A stretch of DNA of 64,000 nt from Pogona vitticeps (lineage: Eukaryota; Chordata; Lepidosauria; Squamata; Agamidae): the NCBI RefSeq assembly GCF_051106095.1, contig NC_135794.1, positions 24,182,747 to 24,246,746 of the forward strand, in the 5' to 3' direction. The stretch's first letter is position 1; every line of letters starts with the position of its first letter. Shown here in pieces: positions 50,744 to 63,247 of this stretch. Position numbers and translations under genes: made by a program. Below the pieces are notes generated by a model, which was given only the letters and a program-made list of their open reading frames with translations, searched no databases and was not told where the DNA came from.

Positions 50744-52180
50744 ACTTTTTTTCTGCAGAGCAAGCCAGATGAGTAGAATTGAACTTATGCAGCCCCCACT
50801 GAGCAGTTTAATTTCTTGTCCGTGAAATAAAAAATCTTCCAACCTCTACTCCTCAAGGGAGGAAAACTGGAGAGGCCCACTTCTCTCGGCCGCAGTGGCA
50901 TTGACGTGGAGGGTACGGTTTCCCCTCTTTTGCTCAGAGCCTGGATCGCTCCAGCCTTCCACGACAACCTCCGATTGGGAAAGGGATTTGTTTTGATGCG
51001 GCTTGCCAGGGAGATCAAAAGCCGCTGGCTTAAGAATTCGTACCGTTGTGTCAGCATTTTTTTTCTTGTCGAGTATTTGATTTTCCAATCCTCTTAGAAG
51101 AGCAATTCTCGTAAGAGCCAAAAGACTGCAGCAAAAATGTCCCTGTGTTGCTGTTTTTTCCTCCTTGCAAGAGAAAGCTGTAGCAACAGTGCACACACCG
51201 TGTGATTTTGGGGAGGGGGGGCGTTAGAAAGTGTGACAAAACTACCATCTGCGCTTTTTCCCAAGAGAAACTGGGAAGGAACTTGCTAACGGATGGGTTG
51301 AAAAGCTCAACGGAGCAGAATTTAAGGTCACTAGTGGACGTCCAGGCAGTTTCAGCAGTTGGTGGCGGAAACTGTTAATTGGCAAATAATTTTACAACTT
51401 TAGAAAAACAGAGCAATTCATCTCCAAATCCCAGTTAGCGGGACTGGATCCACTGGGTCGGATGAAAGCACCCGGATCCTGCAAGCGGTCAGTCCTCATT
51501 CTGCCACAGAACTCCGTGAGAAGCCCTGGACCGAAGAAGACATGCGCGGTGAGCCTACATTACCGGGTCGCTGTGCGGCTGCATTGTTGGGAATTCTGCC
51601 ATTGGGAACTGGGAATTTTGAGGAATAACAAAACGGAGCCATACTGTTGGTGTGCCCCAACGGACAGAAAGGAAGGATACAGTCAAGACAAACAAACCAC
51701 CCTATATACAGTAAATAAACACCGCAAGGAAAACAACCACCATACACAATCTTGTGAGACCTTCAGGATCAGCCATTTAAAGATCAGATATTACTTTGTT
51801 TCTATATTTGTTAGAGTTGTGCTCCAGTAACCTGCATTTGGCATCTATCTATCTAGCAAATTGCAACTCTGGGCGGTGTACAGAGTAAAGTAAAGCAAAC
51901 CATTCCTAAAAACTATAAAAACACATTTCAGAATACAAAGAACTGTGTGGGGGTGTTTTGCAACTACTCTGTTAATTTTATTCATTCATTCATTCATTCA
52001 TTCATTCATTCCTTCATTCCTTCATTCATTCGATTTATATCCTGCCCATCTGGTATATTCTACCACTCTGGGTAGATAAGCCAGGCATCTGTAAAAATGG
52101 GCAAAAATTCTCCAGAGAGATGATGCTAAATAAAACCTGTTTCAGTTTATTAATCCTGGCACAGCGAATTTGCAAGGTCA
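50744..52180. other. Intergenic between minisatellite and SLC30A4 promoter
   Basis: No gene was recognised. A repeat fragment with CTCTGGGCGGTGTACAGAG lies at 51865-51950. An ATTC/TTCA tetranucleotide tract at 51978-52031 is followed by the related fragment ATTTATATCCTGCCCATCTG. Confidence 0.45.
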
Positions 52181-52189
52181 GGCGTGAAT

Positions 52190-52335
52190 TGGCCCTATTG
52201 GAAATTAACTGGAATCCATTTAATTTATTACTCAGTTATTGGAAATTAACTGAAATCCAGTTAATTTCCAATAGGACAATTCCTTGCTGTGCAAGGATTT
52301 ACAGCAAGGAATCTTCCTATTGGAAATTATATATT
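52190..52335. repeat. Cluster of direct and inverted repeats of ATTGGAAATTAACTG
   Basis: Four copies of CTATTGGAAATTA-like sequence lie here: forward at about 52196, 52238 and 52317, reverse at about 52257-52276. Two adjacent copies can form a hairpin (AAATTAACTG against CAGTTAATTT). A second inverted pair, TCCTTGCTGT/ACAGCAAGGA, lies at 52280-52310. Each copy contains an inverted CCAAT box. The cluster lies at the left edge of the SLC30A4 CpG island. Confidence 0.75.
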
Positions 52336-52379
52336 TAAAAATGAAGGACTGCAACGGGGAGGGTGGCAGGGACACAACG

Positions 52380-53800
52380 CCCGGTCTTTTGCTGCTTCCT
52401 CCTTTTTCTTGCACCGGACTGCTTGCCAGGTTCTCCCCCCCCCAAGAGCTTCCCGGCTGCCTACAATTCCCAGCCTGCCCTGGGCGGCGGAAGAGGCCAC
52501 GTGCGGGCTCGCTTAACCCCTTCGAAGCCGTCGCCGGCTTGAGCATCCCGGGCCGATGCCGAGGCGGCAGACCCGGGCTTGGGGGAAAGCGCGCAGCCCC
52601 GCGTGATCTGAAACCCGGGGGAAGGCTGGCGTCGTGAGAATGAGGACAGGCAAGACTCGGGAGGAGCCGACCCGTGTCAGTAGTGAGCTTGCAGATAAAT
52701 AAAAAAAAAAGGACAGGAAATCAAGCCAGCCAGAGACCGAAAATGGTTGGGCAGAAAGGGGTGCTTGGGGGGGAAAGCCGACCCCAGGGCGCAGGCGCGC
52801 GGTGGGGCTGAGAAGCCGCGGCCAAACACCGCCGGAGCCCCGGCCGGCAGCTGGGTTGCCACCGCCGGGGAGCCGGCCATGGGGCGATCCCTGGGAGGCG
52901 CCACCCGGGGAGGAGGAGGAGGAGGAGGAAGAAGGAGAGCTGCAGCCGCTGCAGTTGCCGGAGGAGGAGGCGGCAGAGGAGGAGGCGGCTGCCTGAAGAC
53001 CCATCCGGGCATGGCCCTTCTCCGGCGAGGCGCCCACGCCCTCCGGGGCCACCGCTAACCAACCCTCCCTGCCAACCTGGCTCTGCCCCACGGCGGGCAT
53101 TCCTGGCCCCTCGTCCTCCCGGCTTGGCCCCCGAAGGCAGCCCGCGGGGCTGGGGCTGGCGGAGGGTCCCTGAAGGGGCTGCGTCTCCGGCCCCCCCCCA
53201 ACGGCTTTCTGCGCGCAGGCACGCAGGTAGGGCGGCCCTTCCGACGTGCAAGGGAGAGGACACGCGTGCCGGGCGGGCGGGCCGGGAGAGGCGCGGCGTC
53301 CTCGGCGGTAGGTGAAAGAGAGAGACAGGCGGAGGGCCGGCGGGGGAAGGGGAGCTCGTCTCCGGCAAGGACGCCAGCGGCCGCCCTGCGCGTGTTGGGC
53401 TTTGTTGCGTCTCGTGTGAATCGCCAGGAAGGGGGTCTCTCTCTTCCCCACCCCCACCCCCGCGCTGGGCGCGTCTGGATCCCAGCCGGGGCCGGGCAGA
53501 GGTGAGTTGGGAGGGGAGGGGATTCCCGGCTTTTTTTGGGGGGGGGGTTACAGGGGAAGCCTCGGGGAGAGACCCCGGAGGGCGAGGGGGTCTCCCCACC
53601 ACCACCACCACCACCCGGGGCTCGCCCTCCCCAAAGACTCCCGGCATTGGCGGAGAGGGGGTTAACCCAGTTGGGGGGCGCCGGCCGGGAGCGTTCAGGG
53701 GTTACGGAGGCGGAGGTGAGCAGAGCCAGCCTGGGGAGCCCTGGGCCCGTCCAGGAACAAGCCCCGAAGGCGGGGACGGCCAACCGTTGCCATCCACGTG
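52380..53800 (+). promoter_or_regulatory. SLC30A4 CpG island with probable noncoding first exon
   Basis: About 1.4 kb of very GC- and CpG-rich DNA lies upstream of SLC30A4. A strong donor, GGCAGAG|GTGAGTTGG, lies at 53501/53502. It pairs with the pyrimidine-rich acceptor TTTGCTTTCCTTGCAG at 54665-54680, in front of the start-codon exon. The transcription start is therefore probably at about 53.2-53.5 kb. Long open frames on both strands (for example 52513-53783 minus) reflect base composition only. Confidence 0.6.
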
Positions 53801-54132
53801 TTCTCTGCCTGGGGATGGGGAAACCCCTGGAAAGGTTCGCCCCAAGTCGGGATTAGCAAATTGGGTAGCTCCGTGGTTTAGGTTCTGTCTCCCCGCCCCC
53901 CCCCCCCCGCTCTCTGTGCATGGTGGGACTCCCACCCAGCCTGGATGGCCTTGGGCCAGCTGCACCGTCCCAGGACACCCCCCCCCCGGAGAAGTAGGAA
54001 AGGGTTAGGCCACTTGGCAAGCTCCTGTCCTTGGAAAACCCTGAGAAGGGTCACCGTAAGGATGAATTGACTGGACTGCACAGTGTTATTATTGTTGTTG
54101 TTAAACAAAACTGGCAGGTCCTCCCCCTAGAC

Positions 54133-54467
54133 CAGGGGTCTCAAACATGCGGCCATTTGTGGCCCCCCAGATGATAGTTTGTGGCCCTTGCCTTGCCTGC
54201 CCCCCCCAAGCGCCCACACATCCTCTGCTGTCAAGAGTAAAAAAAAAAGCCTCGCCTCGCTCAATAACTCTCTCCCAAGACAGCACCTCTTGCACCCTCC
54301 ATCCAGAACTGCCGCCTGCCAGCCAGCCCACCTGTCTGTCGGCTAAGGAAACTCCTGGGCGGCTTCCTCGGGCTCTTGCTCCGCTTGGCGGAGAATCGGA
54401 TGCGGCCCAGCCTCACCCAGACTCTGCCTCTAGCGGCCCCCCAGGTAAACTGAGTTTAAAACCCCTG
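54133..54467. mobile_element. hAT-type nonautonomous transposon with 8-bp target duplication
   Basis: The left end CAGGGGTCTCAAAC and the right end (minus strand) CAGGGGTTTTAAAC are imperfect terminal inverted repeats. They are flanked by ccctagac and ccctagat, a 7-of-8 target duplication. The interior has GCGGCC-type sequence at both ends and no coding capacity. It sits in the presumed first intron of SLC30A4. Confidence 0.85.
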
Positions 54468-54699
54468 CCCTAGATGTTTATAGTAGTATCAGTGTTGGCA
54501 GAGCGAGAAGGAGAAGGAGATCAGCCGGAGGTGTCCGTGAGGACAGGTGGTTCCACCTCCTTAGACTTTGTACCCCACGGGGGAGCCGGGCAGATGCGTT
54601 TCCGGGTTGCCAGAGAGCCGGCCGGAGCGTGAGCCCATCTTTGCTTCACCTTCACAGCCTCCTGTTTGCTTTCCTTGCAGCTTTCATCCCTCGGCGGCC

Positions 54700-54796
54700 A
54701 TGACTCGCTGGGGCCCGTCTGGCCCTTCTGGAAAGAGAGATGACCCAAGCGCATAGGAGAGCGGAGCCGTCGGGCCGGCCGGGGTGGGTGGCCTGA
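54700..54796 (+). other. Two overlapping upstream ORFs in the SLC30A4 leader
   Basis: The exon starting at 54681 contains an ATG at 54700 (18 codons, stop at 54754-54756). A second ATG in another frame at 54740 (18 codons) stops at 54794-54796. Both end before the main ATG at 54877. The first has G at -3; the main start has A at -3 and G at +4. Ribosomes would have to leak past or reinitiate. Confidence 0.6.
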
Positions 54797-54876
54797 GGAG
54801 AAGGGCCCCCTGCCCCAATCCCCCCCCCCGGAGCATCCTGCCGCACCGGCGGACGACCCCCCTTGCCCCCCCAAGG

Positions 54877-55615
54877 ATGGCTCGCTCGGGCATCTGGAAG
54901 AGCCTCCAGTCCGTGCTGCGGAAGAAGGACGACCCCTTGTTCCTGAACGACTGCAGTGCCTTCGATTTTTCCGACGAGGTGGGCGAGGAGGACTTCCCCA
55001 GGTTCAACAAGCTGCGCGTGGTGGTCGCGGAGGATGCGGCCGAGACGCCCGCCAACGGGGCGCATGTGGGGCCCCATTCCGACGACGAGTCCTTGCTGGA
55101 CCGAGACGCGGCGCCGCGGAGCGCCCAGGCCGGAACGGGGACGGATCCGTGCCGCGGCTGCAGCCAGCAACGGGAGCGGTTGAAGCAAAGGACGGTGAAG
55201 CGGAGGCTGGTCCTGGCGGCGGTTCTCTACCTCCTCTTCATGACTGGAGAGCTTGTAGGTAAGGGAGCCTCTGGAGGGGGGGGGGACGGGGGACTCTCCC
55301 CTGCCTCCTCCCTCTGTTCTCCAGGGGGGGGGGAAATAGGAGGATTTTGAAGTGGCCACGGAAGGACCCCCTCCATCTGGACTTTTAGCCCTTTTCACAA
55401 CTGGTTCTAGGACGTGACACACAGGCTAGGAAGACGGTGGTATTCGCCAGCGCACAGAGGCGACCGGTTCTGATAGCATCCCGAGTAAGCAATAAGTGGG
55501 TTGCAGAAAGAGATTTCCTGCTCAACTGCAAAATAACATGGTCTCTCATTTCTGAAGAAACACCCAGACTGGGAGATTTTGTTACCCCTTTCTCATACTT
55601 TCAGGCGCCTTTTGG

Positions 55616-55657
<42 letters not shown>

Positions 55658-58600
55658 CCTAAATCCATCTCTCTCTTTCTCTCTCAGGCAGCCCATTTAA
55701 AAGAAACATTTCCCGCTGATCTTTATGGGAATTTACCTGTATTTTACCTTTTGTTGCATGGAATTTGGAGCCCTGTAGGTGACAGACAATGTTCTTTCGG
55801 GCCAACTGGCTTTCCGAAAAGTCAAGAGTTGCCTTTTCTTCAGACCGAACCGTGCCCATTGATTATATTTTTAGCTCAGGTTCTTCTTTCAAAAGCCACC
55901 CGGTGGCGCGTGTGAAAAAAAATTGGAACGGTTCCCCTTAATAGCTCGTTCTTACACCAAACAGCCCACAGCCATCAGCTGGCTGTGTGAGAACTAGAAA
56001 CGATTTTAAGTGTCACAAGGCTGGACTGTATAACACTGGTGTATATCCTGTTTATCATATGCGCAAATATAATCTCATATTTCTTGTTCCTCCAAAGGTT
56101 GGAACACGGTCAAAACATGTTGGCCACGATGTGGCATCCAAATCTACTTAAGTCCCATTTATACTTGTGGGGCTTAAAAAACATGCATAACCACCTAAAG
56201 GCCGACAGCCCCCATTTTGAGCAGAGAGTCCTGGCCCAAAAAACAAACAAAAAAAATTGTGTTGAGATTTTTTTGTTCCTGCAGGGTCCCATCTGAGTGG
56301 TGGTTAGCCTGATGAGGACCTATGCAAGTTGGAAAGCTAGCATATAACTGTGATTTTTTTTAAAAAAAGTTTTTAAATAAATGCCATCATCCACCTTTGG
56401 CTCAAGGAAGTCAGGGGTTTCAAAAGCCTCCTGCGGTTGGTGGCTGAACGATCAGGCTGCTGATAAGACCGATGGTCCACCTCTGGAAGATCATTTCTTC
56501 CATGTTGCTGGTGAAGAGGTTTGTAATCATGGAGCCGGGAGGCAGCCCCTCCGTCCTTCATGGTTCACTGAAGACAGCAATGAGACATCCAGCTCGTTAT
56601 GGGCCGGAGGAGGAGGTTAACGGACCTGTTTGAAGTCTCATCTCTCTCCTTCAAAGGAACAGCAGGAGGCTTTTTAAAACAACAAAAGGAGAAGCATGTG
56701 AACCTGGCAGTTCTGCAAAACCTAGATTAAAGCCCTGAGGAGGATGTGGAACAGGGTTGTGCAGGGGTGTCGCTGTGGTGAGCTCTGCCTTCCTTCGCTC
56801 ACCCGGTTTTAAAAAACAAGACAAGACAAAAACTTTTTAAGACAACCACTCCCGGAACAGCTCACACAACGTGGGGCATTTAGGGAGTTGTCATCTAAAA
56901 CAACAACTGTTTTAATTTCCACCTTCTTTTGCCACCCTCTTTTCTGCCTACTCTCTTTTATATTTCTCTCTTTTTCTGCCCCGCCACTTCATCGCAAGAC
57001 CAGGATAGATCCGTGGGAACCGCCCGCCCCATGAGATTACTTTTGGGCATTCGCTGTAGTTTATGAGGAAAAAGGGAGAGAAAAAAAGATAAAAACAAAA
57101 CCCTGTCTTGTTCCAGGGTGTGATGCTTTAAGAGCCAACATGGTTGATTGTGTTTAGTCAAGAGAAGTCGTGTGAGCGCTACGTGTGGGCCCTGAGGCTG
57201 CTTTTGAGGGTCCTGGCCCATCAGATGCCCTCTTCTCCTTTCCAAAATTGCTTGAGGCCAGACTCCTCCTAAATGAGTCACAAGACCCTCCCCCCACCAC
57301 CATTTAGAGTTATAAAATCAAAATATTTTGAATATGTTTCCTTTCTGTTTTCCTTTTTTCCTCCACTCCCATATGACCTTTGTGCTCCCCATAGACTGTT
57401 TGGGGCAGAAGACTTTTACTTGAACCTGCGGATGTTGGCTGAGGCCGTTTAAATTATTGGAGGTGTGGAGTTCAGGGCGGGAGGCAGTTAAGAACACCAG
57501 CCAATTCCACCGACTTTCTCTCCCCTGCTCTCTGAGAAGCGTCCCTAAAGAGGGTGTCGCAAAAGATAAACTGGATCCGTGCTCTTTTTCCACTCTCTCT
57601 TCCCCGCAAATAGTCTGCGGCTGAAATAACTTATTAAAACGAGACGAATCCTGTCAGGCCTGGCTTGCTTGGGAGAAAGTTTCCGAGCTGAGACATCGCC
57701 GCTTTGTGCTAACTTTGTATGCGCTTGGTGTACCTTGCAATTACACCACGACTGACTGAGGGTAGAGCCGTGATTCAGCCTTCGTTAGATAAGAATGGTA
57801 ATTGGCAGAGATTCTCTGGCAAGGACGGGACATCCTCAAATAAAGGCTTAAAAGGGATTGTGAAGTACAGCCTCTCCCAGCTTGGCGTCTCCCAGACGTT
57901 GGAGACTACAGCTCCCATCAGACCCAGATCGTCTCTATGCTGATGAAGCAGAACAACGAAAGGCCAAAACACTTCTGCAGGGCCCTCCTGTTAACGAAGC
58001 ATGTTTTGAGGTCGTATCTTTACACATTTGTAAACGTCGTGTTGCCCTGATCCGTGCTGGGTGTGCAGTTGCAGCCAAACACATCCTGCAGCTTCAGCTT
58101 CTAGCCAGGATGATTAAAAAAAACAAAACAACTTCTGTGTTTCTTCCCCTTGTTTGGCATCCTGAATGATATTTGCAATATCTCGCCTGATGAAGAGACC
58201 TGCAGGACTCAGAAGTTTGCTTGTTGGTGGTGGTTTGGTTGGTTCCGGAAGAGATTTTGCATACGGACTACATAGCTGTGTTTCTCTTGGTTGTAACCTG
58301 CCTCTGAGTAACGTGCAGGAAATTCTTTAGCATCAAATGGCTAATATTTATCCCTTTTTGTAAAACTTTCATGTTCAGGTGGATACGTCGCCAATAGTCT
58401 AGCCATCATGACGGATGCACTGCATATGTTAACAGACCTCAGCGGCATTATTTTGACCCTGCTCGCTTTGTGGCTGTCTGCAAAGTCACCCACCAAAAAG
58501 TTCACCTTTGGATTCCATCGCTTGGGTAGGTGATCTTGTTTGTTTGTTTAACAATAGCCTGCGCCAATTGACAAACCACAATGTGGTTTCTTGAAATCTA

Positions 58601-61600
58601 GCTTACGGTGCTCTCTGAACCCCTCTCTTGTAACAAAGTATGGTTTGTTAAGTAGCCACAAGCCACCATCAGAAGCTATTATGGTTTGTTGTTGTCTTAT
58701 GAACTTTGGCTTGTTCAAACCATGGCTTGTTGTGAGAGTGAAACCCTCAACTGTGGCTTGTCCTTGGTTTGTTTCCTCCGCTCCTTATCTTGAAACAGGA
58801 ACTATCCAAAAACTTAGGAAGGAAACAAAACAGAAATGGGGAATATAAGGGACCATTTCCTTTTTTCGATTGCTGTGCAGTTTGTGGCTTAAAATGGGCT
58901 TATTGTGAAGTGAAAATGGGCCTTATGACACAGGTCAGTAAATAAAGGGTGGATCAGTGTGAGTGTTAAGCCTCCATCCTCGGGATGGGCAAAGAGCCGC
59001 TCTCTAGATGTTGCTGGAATAGCAACTCCCGAAATTCTGCTCCATCTGCCATGCTGGCGAAGGATGATGAGAGAATCAGTCCAACGACTTCTGTGGGGGC
59101 TGCACTTTGTCCACCTCTGCTCTGAAAGGTGCAGCTTACTACGACAGAGGCTGGCAGTGAATGAACATGCTGTTCTGTACGCTTGGAACAAAAACAGTTT
59201 TGGATGTTGAGAGCAGAGATGTGACATTCTTATCTGCTTCTTGTACTCAGGATTTCTGCTTCTGAAAAGACCAGTTTGGGAAATGTTGCAGAAGCCAGAT
59301 GATAGATAGGATTAGAAATTCTCCTTGATTCATTGGGTGACCTTGGCTAGCCTCTTAGATTTCCTCCCCTTATCTCACAGCATTGTTAGGAAGATTAAAA
59401 TGAGTGTGTGTGTGGGGCCCCCAGAGAATTACTTCTACCACTTCTATGATAATAATAACACGTCAATGCCTTTCATTTTGGAGGAGTTGATAGGCATATG
59501 ATTATGTACTCATTTCTGGATGAGTTGATGTGGCCTTAGCAACCATCCTGGTCTTGAAGGCACCCAGTCTTGGCAGATTTTAGAAGCTAAGCGGGTTGGG
59601 CTTGTTTGAATGACTTAACTGGACGGGAGACCCACTAAAGATCTCCAGAGAGGACAAGGAAAGAAGGTTTCATGAAACTGCGGACCAAGCGGGCATTACT
59701 GGGCCCAATGGAACGGGGGTTTGACTTAAATATATAGGTTCCCTTTGTTCTCGTAAACTGGAGGTGAACTTTTTGCCCCTGCGAAAAATTGGATGGCTTT
59801 TTCTCGAGACCATTCTGATTTTAAAAAATAAAGACACTTTTTTTTGCAATTAAAAATGCCTTATCTCACTCTGTTCCTTCATGTACCTCTGCCAGGTTGG
59901 TCTCTGAGCTCATTATTCCAACTGTGTTGTTCATATGACTTTTTTTTTTTTAGAGCTATGATTAGATTTTTTTTTTTTTGGCAACGTATTTCATGTTTTT
60001 TTTTAAAGTCTCAACAGTGCTGCCTAATAACTCTAAACACTGGGGTGTATTTAAATACCTTTTGAAGGCCATTCTTGGCCCGGGTGGGTTGTATTTCAGT
60101 CCTAAGGACTCTCATTCCACAAAATTAAAATCTCTTGAAAGAAAAGTTTCATGGCTGCCAAATTCTTTTATTGTTTGAGCTCCGAGGAGATTTGCTGCCG
60201 TACAGTACAGTACAGTATGGCTTTAATAATGAGTTGAGGGGGGGGTGATGTAGCAGAGCGGGTGAGAAAAGAAAATATCTCTGTCGAGGAATACAAAACC
60301 TGGCAGACTAAATTATGAAATTTAACCAGATTCCTGGATGGAGTAAATGGAGATTTTGGACACCGTTCTCCTCCTTGCTTGTCTTCCAGCTTTTCCTGTT
60401 CTCTACCTTCCTAAAGTTAGCCTCGTGGTGCCTGTACATTTTGTATTTTTATAGGTCGACAAAGCCAGCCTACCTGTGTTTTCACAGAAATAAACCCTTT
60501 TGTATTCAATGGGGCTTCCTTACAGGAAAATTGGCTGGTCATTGTGGAGCCCTCCAGAGAAATCCTATAGTTATTGCATTCAATGGGTCTCACTCCTGGT
60601 TCAACATGGGCAGGAGTCCACTTTTGATGTTGCTCTGTTTTTATGGGGGTTTTTTTGGGTGTGTGTGTGTGTGTGTGTGTGAAGGATCAAAGGAAAAAGT
60701 AACTTCTGAAATGATGGCTGGAATCTTAATTCGCCTTCACATAAAGTTTATGTCACTTGTTGTGGTTAATTGTCGCTAATTGATGAAGGGCTGGGATGTG
60801 TCTTGGCTGCCTCATCAGGTGTGTAACTAGATCTACCCCACTATGTTGTCCATTCTCAGACGCTCTAGCCAGGGGTGAGGAATGCTGGGAAACGGGGTCC
60901 ATCAAGAAGAGGGGCCTGATTCGTCTGCCTCCCTGCGGTAAACAGAACAGATCACCACCATCAGGCCAAGTCATGCCGGACAATTATGTAGAGATGCTTA
61001 TAGGCTTTCTGAATGGCACTTCCTATTTCCCATTCTTCTTCTTCTTCTTTCCCAGAGGTTTTATCTGCCATGTTCAGCGTGCTGCTGATTTATATCCTTA
61101 TGGTCTTCCTCTTGTACGAAGCCGTTCAAAGAACGATCCATATGGACTACGAGATAAACGGGGACATCATGCTAATTACAGCGGCTGTCGGTGTGGCAGT
61201 GAACCTCATGTGAGCTTGTTTTTCAGTTGTGTGCAAAATGCACACAAGTCGGCTGCAATGCCAGCCTGGCCATCTTGGGGAGGGGGGGGGATTGGCTTGC
61301 ATTTTGTACAGGGATGTGAGTGGCGTGGGTGGATTGGGCCTTCCTCTCCTTGATTCATTTTCCAACTGCCCTGGCCTCCCAAACCAACTTCGGACAGACT
61401 GTGATCATGTCCATGAATGGGCGACCCATCAGTCGATCTAGTTACCAAAACTATTTGTTTACCTACTGTTTTTAGCTTTAAACATTGTATTTGGATGATG
61501 TGAGCCACCTTCTTTAGGAGAAAGGCAGGGTAAAACTATAGTAGATAAATAAAATAAAACAAACCTGGCAACTGGTAGGGGTGATCACGTTCTTCAGTCT

Positions 61601-63247
61601 TTGTGTTAATAACAGGAATCAGCTCTGATAATACAGGTTCTTCTCTTTTCTCTGTATCTCTCTTTGCGCCGTTCTGCTCTCTTCTAATTTCTGGTCTTCT
61701 GCTCTCCCTTTCAGAATGGGCTTTCTGTTGAATCAGTCAGGCCACCTCCACTCCCATTCCCACGCTCCTTCATCTGTTCCTCCGCCAAATCCTTCATCTC
61801 CAGCTTCTGGCCACGGCCACGGCCACGTCAGCCTGGCCGTGCGAGCGGCGTTTGTACACGCCCTGGGAGACTTAGTTCAAAGTATCGGTGTCCTTGTGGC
61901 TGCCTACATCATCCGGTTCAAGGTAGGAGGTTTCCGCCAGTTGGTGAACGGATTGTGGACAACTCAGCCTTCGCATGCTCTAATGTCCTCTTGGCTCCGG
62001 TAGACTTACATCCATCTGGTCCAGGGCTTCAGATGCCCTCAAGCCCTCCATCATCGTTTTTTTGGGTGCTAAACCCGGCTGCCGTGCATGCACCACGTTT
62101 GATTCATTTGAAAGGAAAAACCAAATGTTTGAAAGAAAAATCTTTATTAAGGTTCTTTCCTCAATGCAGTCTAACCAGTCACATGTCTTTGGTTTCAGCC
62201 AGAATATAAGATTGCTGACCCTATATGCACATATGTATTCTCAGTTCTTGTGGCTTTCACAACATTTCGGATCATACGGGACACCGGTATAATTGTACTT
62301 GAAGGTAACGATTATTCATATCCTTACAATATGAGGTTATAATTTCTAAGTCAACAGAAGAATTATTATTTGTATTGTTTCTTTGATTATGTAAGGCAGT
62401 GCTTCCCAGCCTTGGGTCCCCAGATTGTTCTCAAGACTACAACTCCCAGAAATCCTGGCCAGCCCACCGAGTGGCGAAGGCTTCTGGGAGTTTTAGTCCA
62501 AGCACATCTGGAGACCCATTGATGTAAGTTCTTCAAATGTTGACCAGTAAGATTTGATAGGTTTCCACTTCATATGGGTAAATGTGGTACCTTCTCTTGA
62601 GGAAATTCCCAAGGAGATAGCTGAGCTAGTCTGTGTTGGAAGAAGTGGGCTACAGTTCATAAAAGTGTATGCCTAATAAAACATAGTCTTTAAGTTGCTA
62701 CGAGGCCTTTCTGTTGTTAACGGCTCTAAAACAGTAATTAAAGATGGTTTGCAGCAGCATCGTCTTTTGGCAGATGGGGACCAGCGTGGAAAGCCTTCTT
62801 TGAAGACCCAAAGTTTGGGAAACACATGTATTTAATTGTTTATACCTTGCCTTGCCGGCAAATTCCCTGGCAGTGGCTAAAATGCCCGGCATCGTTGCTC
62901 TGAATTGCATGTATTAACTCAAGCGACGCAAGACATTTGCCAGTTAGCGGACACGGCCTGAGATGAAACTGATTAGCCTTCGGACAAGGTTAGATGACAG
63001 CATTTTGTCTTAAAAGTGTAGGCACTGTGCGAATAAACGACTGTCACATTGATAACCTTTTATAATCCAGTTAGTATAATTATTTCACGCCAGCCTTGCT
63101 TTTTTCTTGTAGGGGCTCCAAGGCATTTGAATGTGGATCACATTAAGGAAGAGTTATTGAAAATTGAAGATGTGTTTTCTGTGGAAAACCTGAATGTCTG
63201 GTCATTAACTTCGGGGAAAACGATGGTCATCGTCCACTTGCAACTAG
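54877..63247 (+). CDS. SLC30A4: Zinc transporter 4 (ZnT4), 3' end beyond window
   Basis: This cation-diffusion-facilitator exchanges Zn2+ for H+ and loads zinc into endosomes, lysosomes and secretory vesicles. Exons are 54877-55258, 58379-58525, 61056-61209, 61715-61922, 62199-62304 and 63113-63247, in frame, giving 377 codons (human 429). The last coding exon is outside the window or unrecognised. The N-terminus has the acidic SAFDFSDE segment, followed by TM1 ([15 protein letters not shown]). The zinc site pairs are H143/D147 (HMLTD) in TM2 and H276/D280 (HALGD) in TM5. The His-rich cytosolic loop is HLHSHSH (238-244) plus HGHGH (261-265). The C-terminal metallochaperone-like domain is present as far as VIVHLQL. 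Start choice: ATG 54877 matches the human start (MAxSG-WK) and has a good context. Introns reach 3.1 kb. Confidence 0.97.
55619..55653. repeat. GA microsatellite
   Basis: About 17 GA units in SLC30A4 intron 2. Confidence 0.95.
59520..59650 (+). mobile_element. 5S rRNA-derived SINE fragment
   Basis: The block AACCATCCTGGTCTTGAAGG, then TTAGAAGCTAAGCGGGTTGG, GCTTGTTTGAATGACTT and GGACGGGAGACCC follows the 5S rRNA internal promoter region in order and spacing. The 5S wording is GAAGCTAAGCAGGGTCGGGC, TTAGTACTTGGATGGGAGAC. Divergence is too great for a functional 5S gene. A SINE of the 5S-head class known in squamates is the simplest reading. Confidence 0.75.
60659..60681. repeat. Short GT microsatellite
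   Basis: About 11 GT units in SLC30A4, upstream of exon 61056. Confidence 0.9.
62397..62522 (+). mobile_element. Partial palindromic MITE (hAT-like)
   Basis: A diverged relative of 37726-37863: CAGTGCTTCCCAGCCTTGGG, ACTACAACTCCCAGAAATCC, then the opposing arm GGCTTCTGGGAGTTTTAGTC. The outermost right end is lost or altered. It lies in SLC30A4 after exon 62199-62304. Confidence 0.75.

Noticed and set aside
52513-53783. Several very long GC-rich open frames on both strands (up to 314 codons)
   Set aside because: They coincide with the SLC30A4 CpG island, show only Pro/Arg/Gly/Ala low complexity and match no family.
59520-59650. Functional 5S rRNA gene
   Set aside because: Too diverged in the internal promoter and flanks; fits a SINE head instead.
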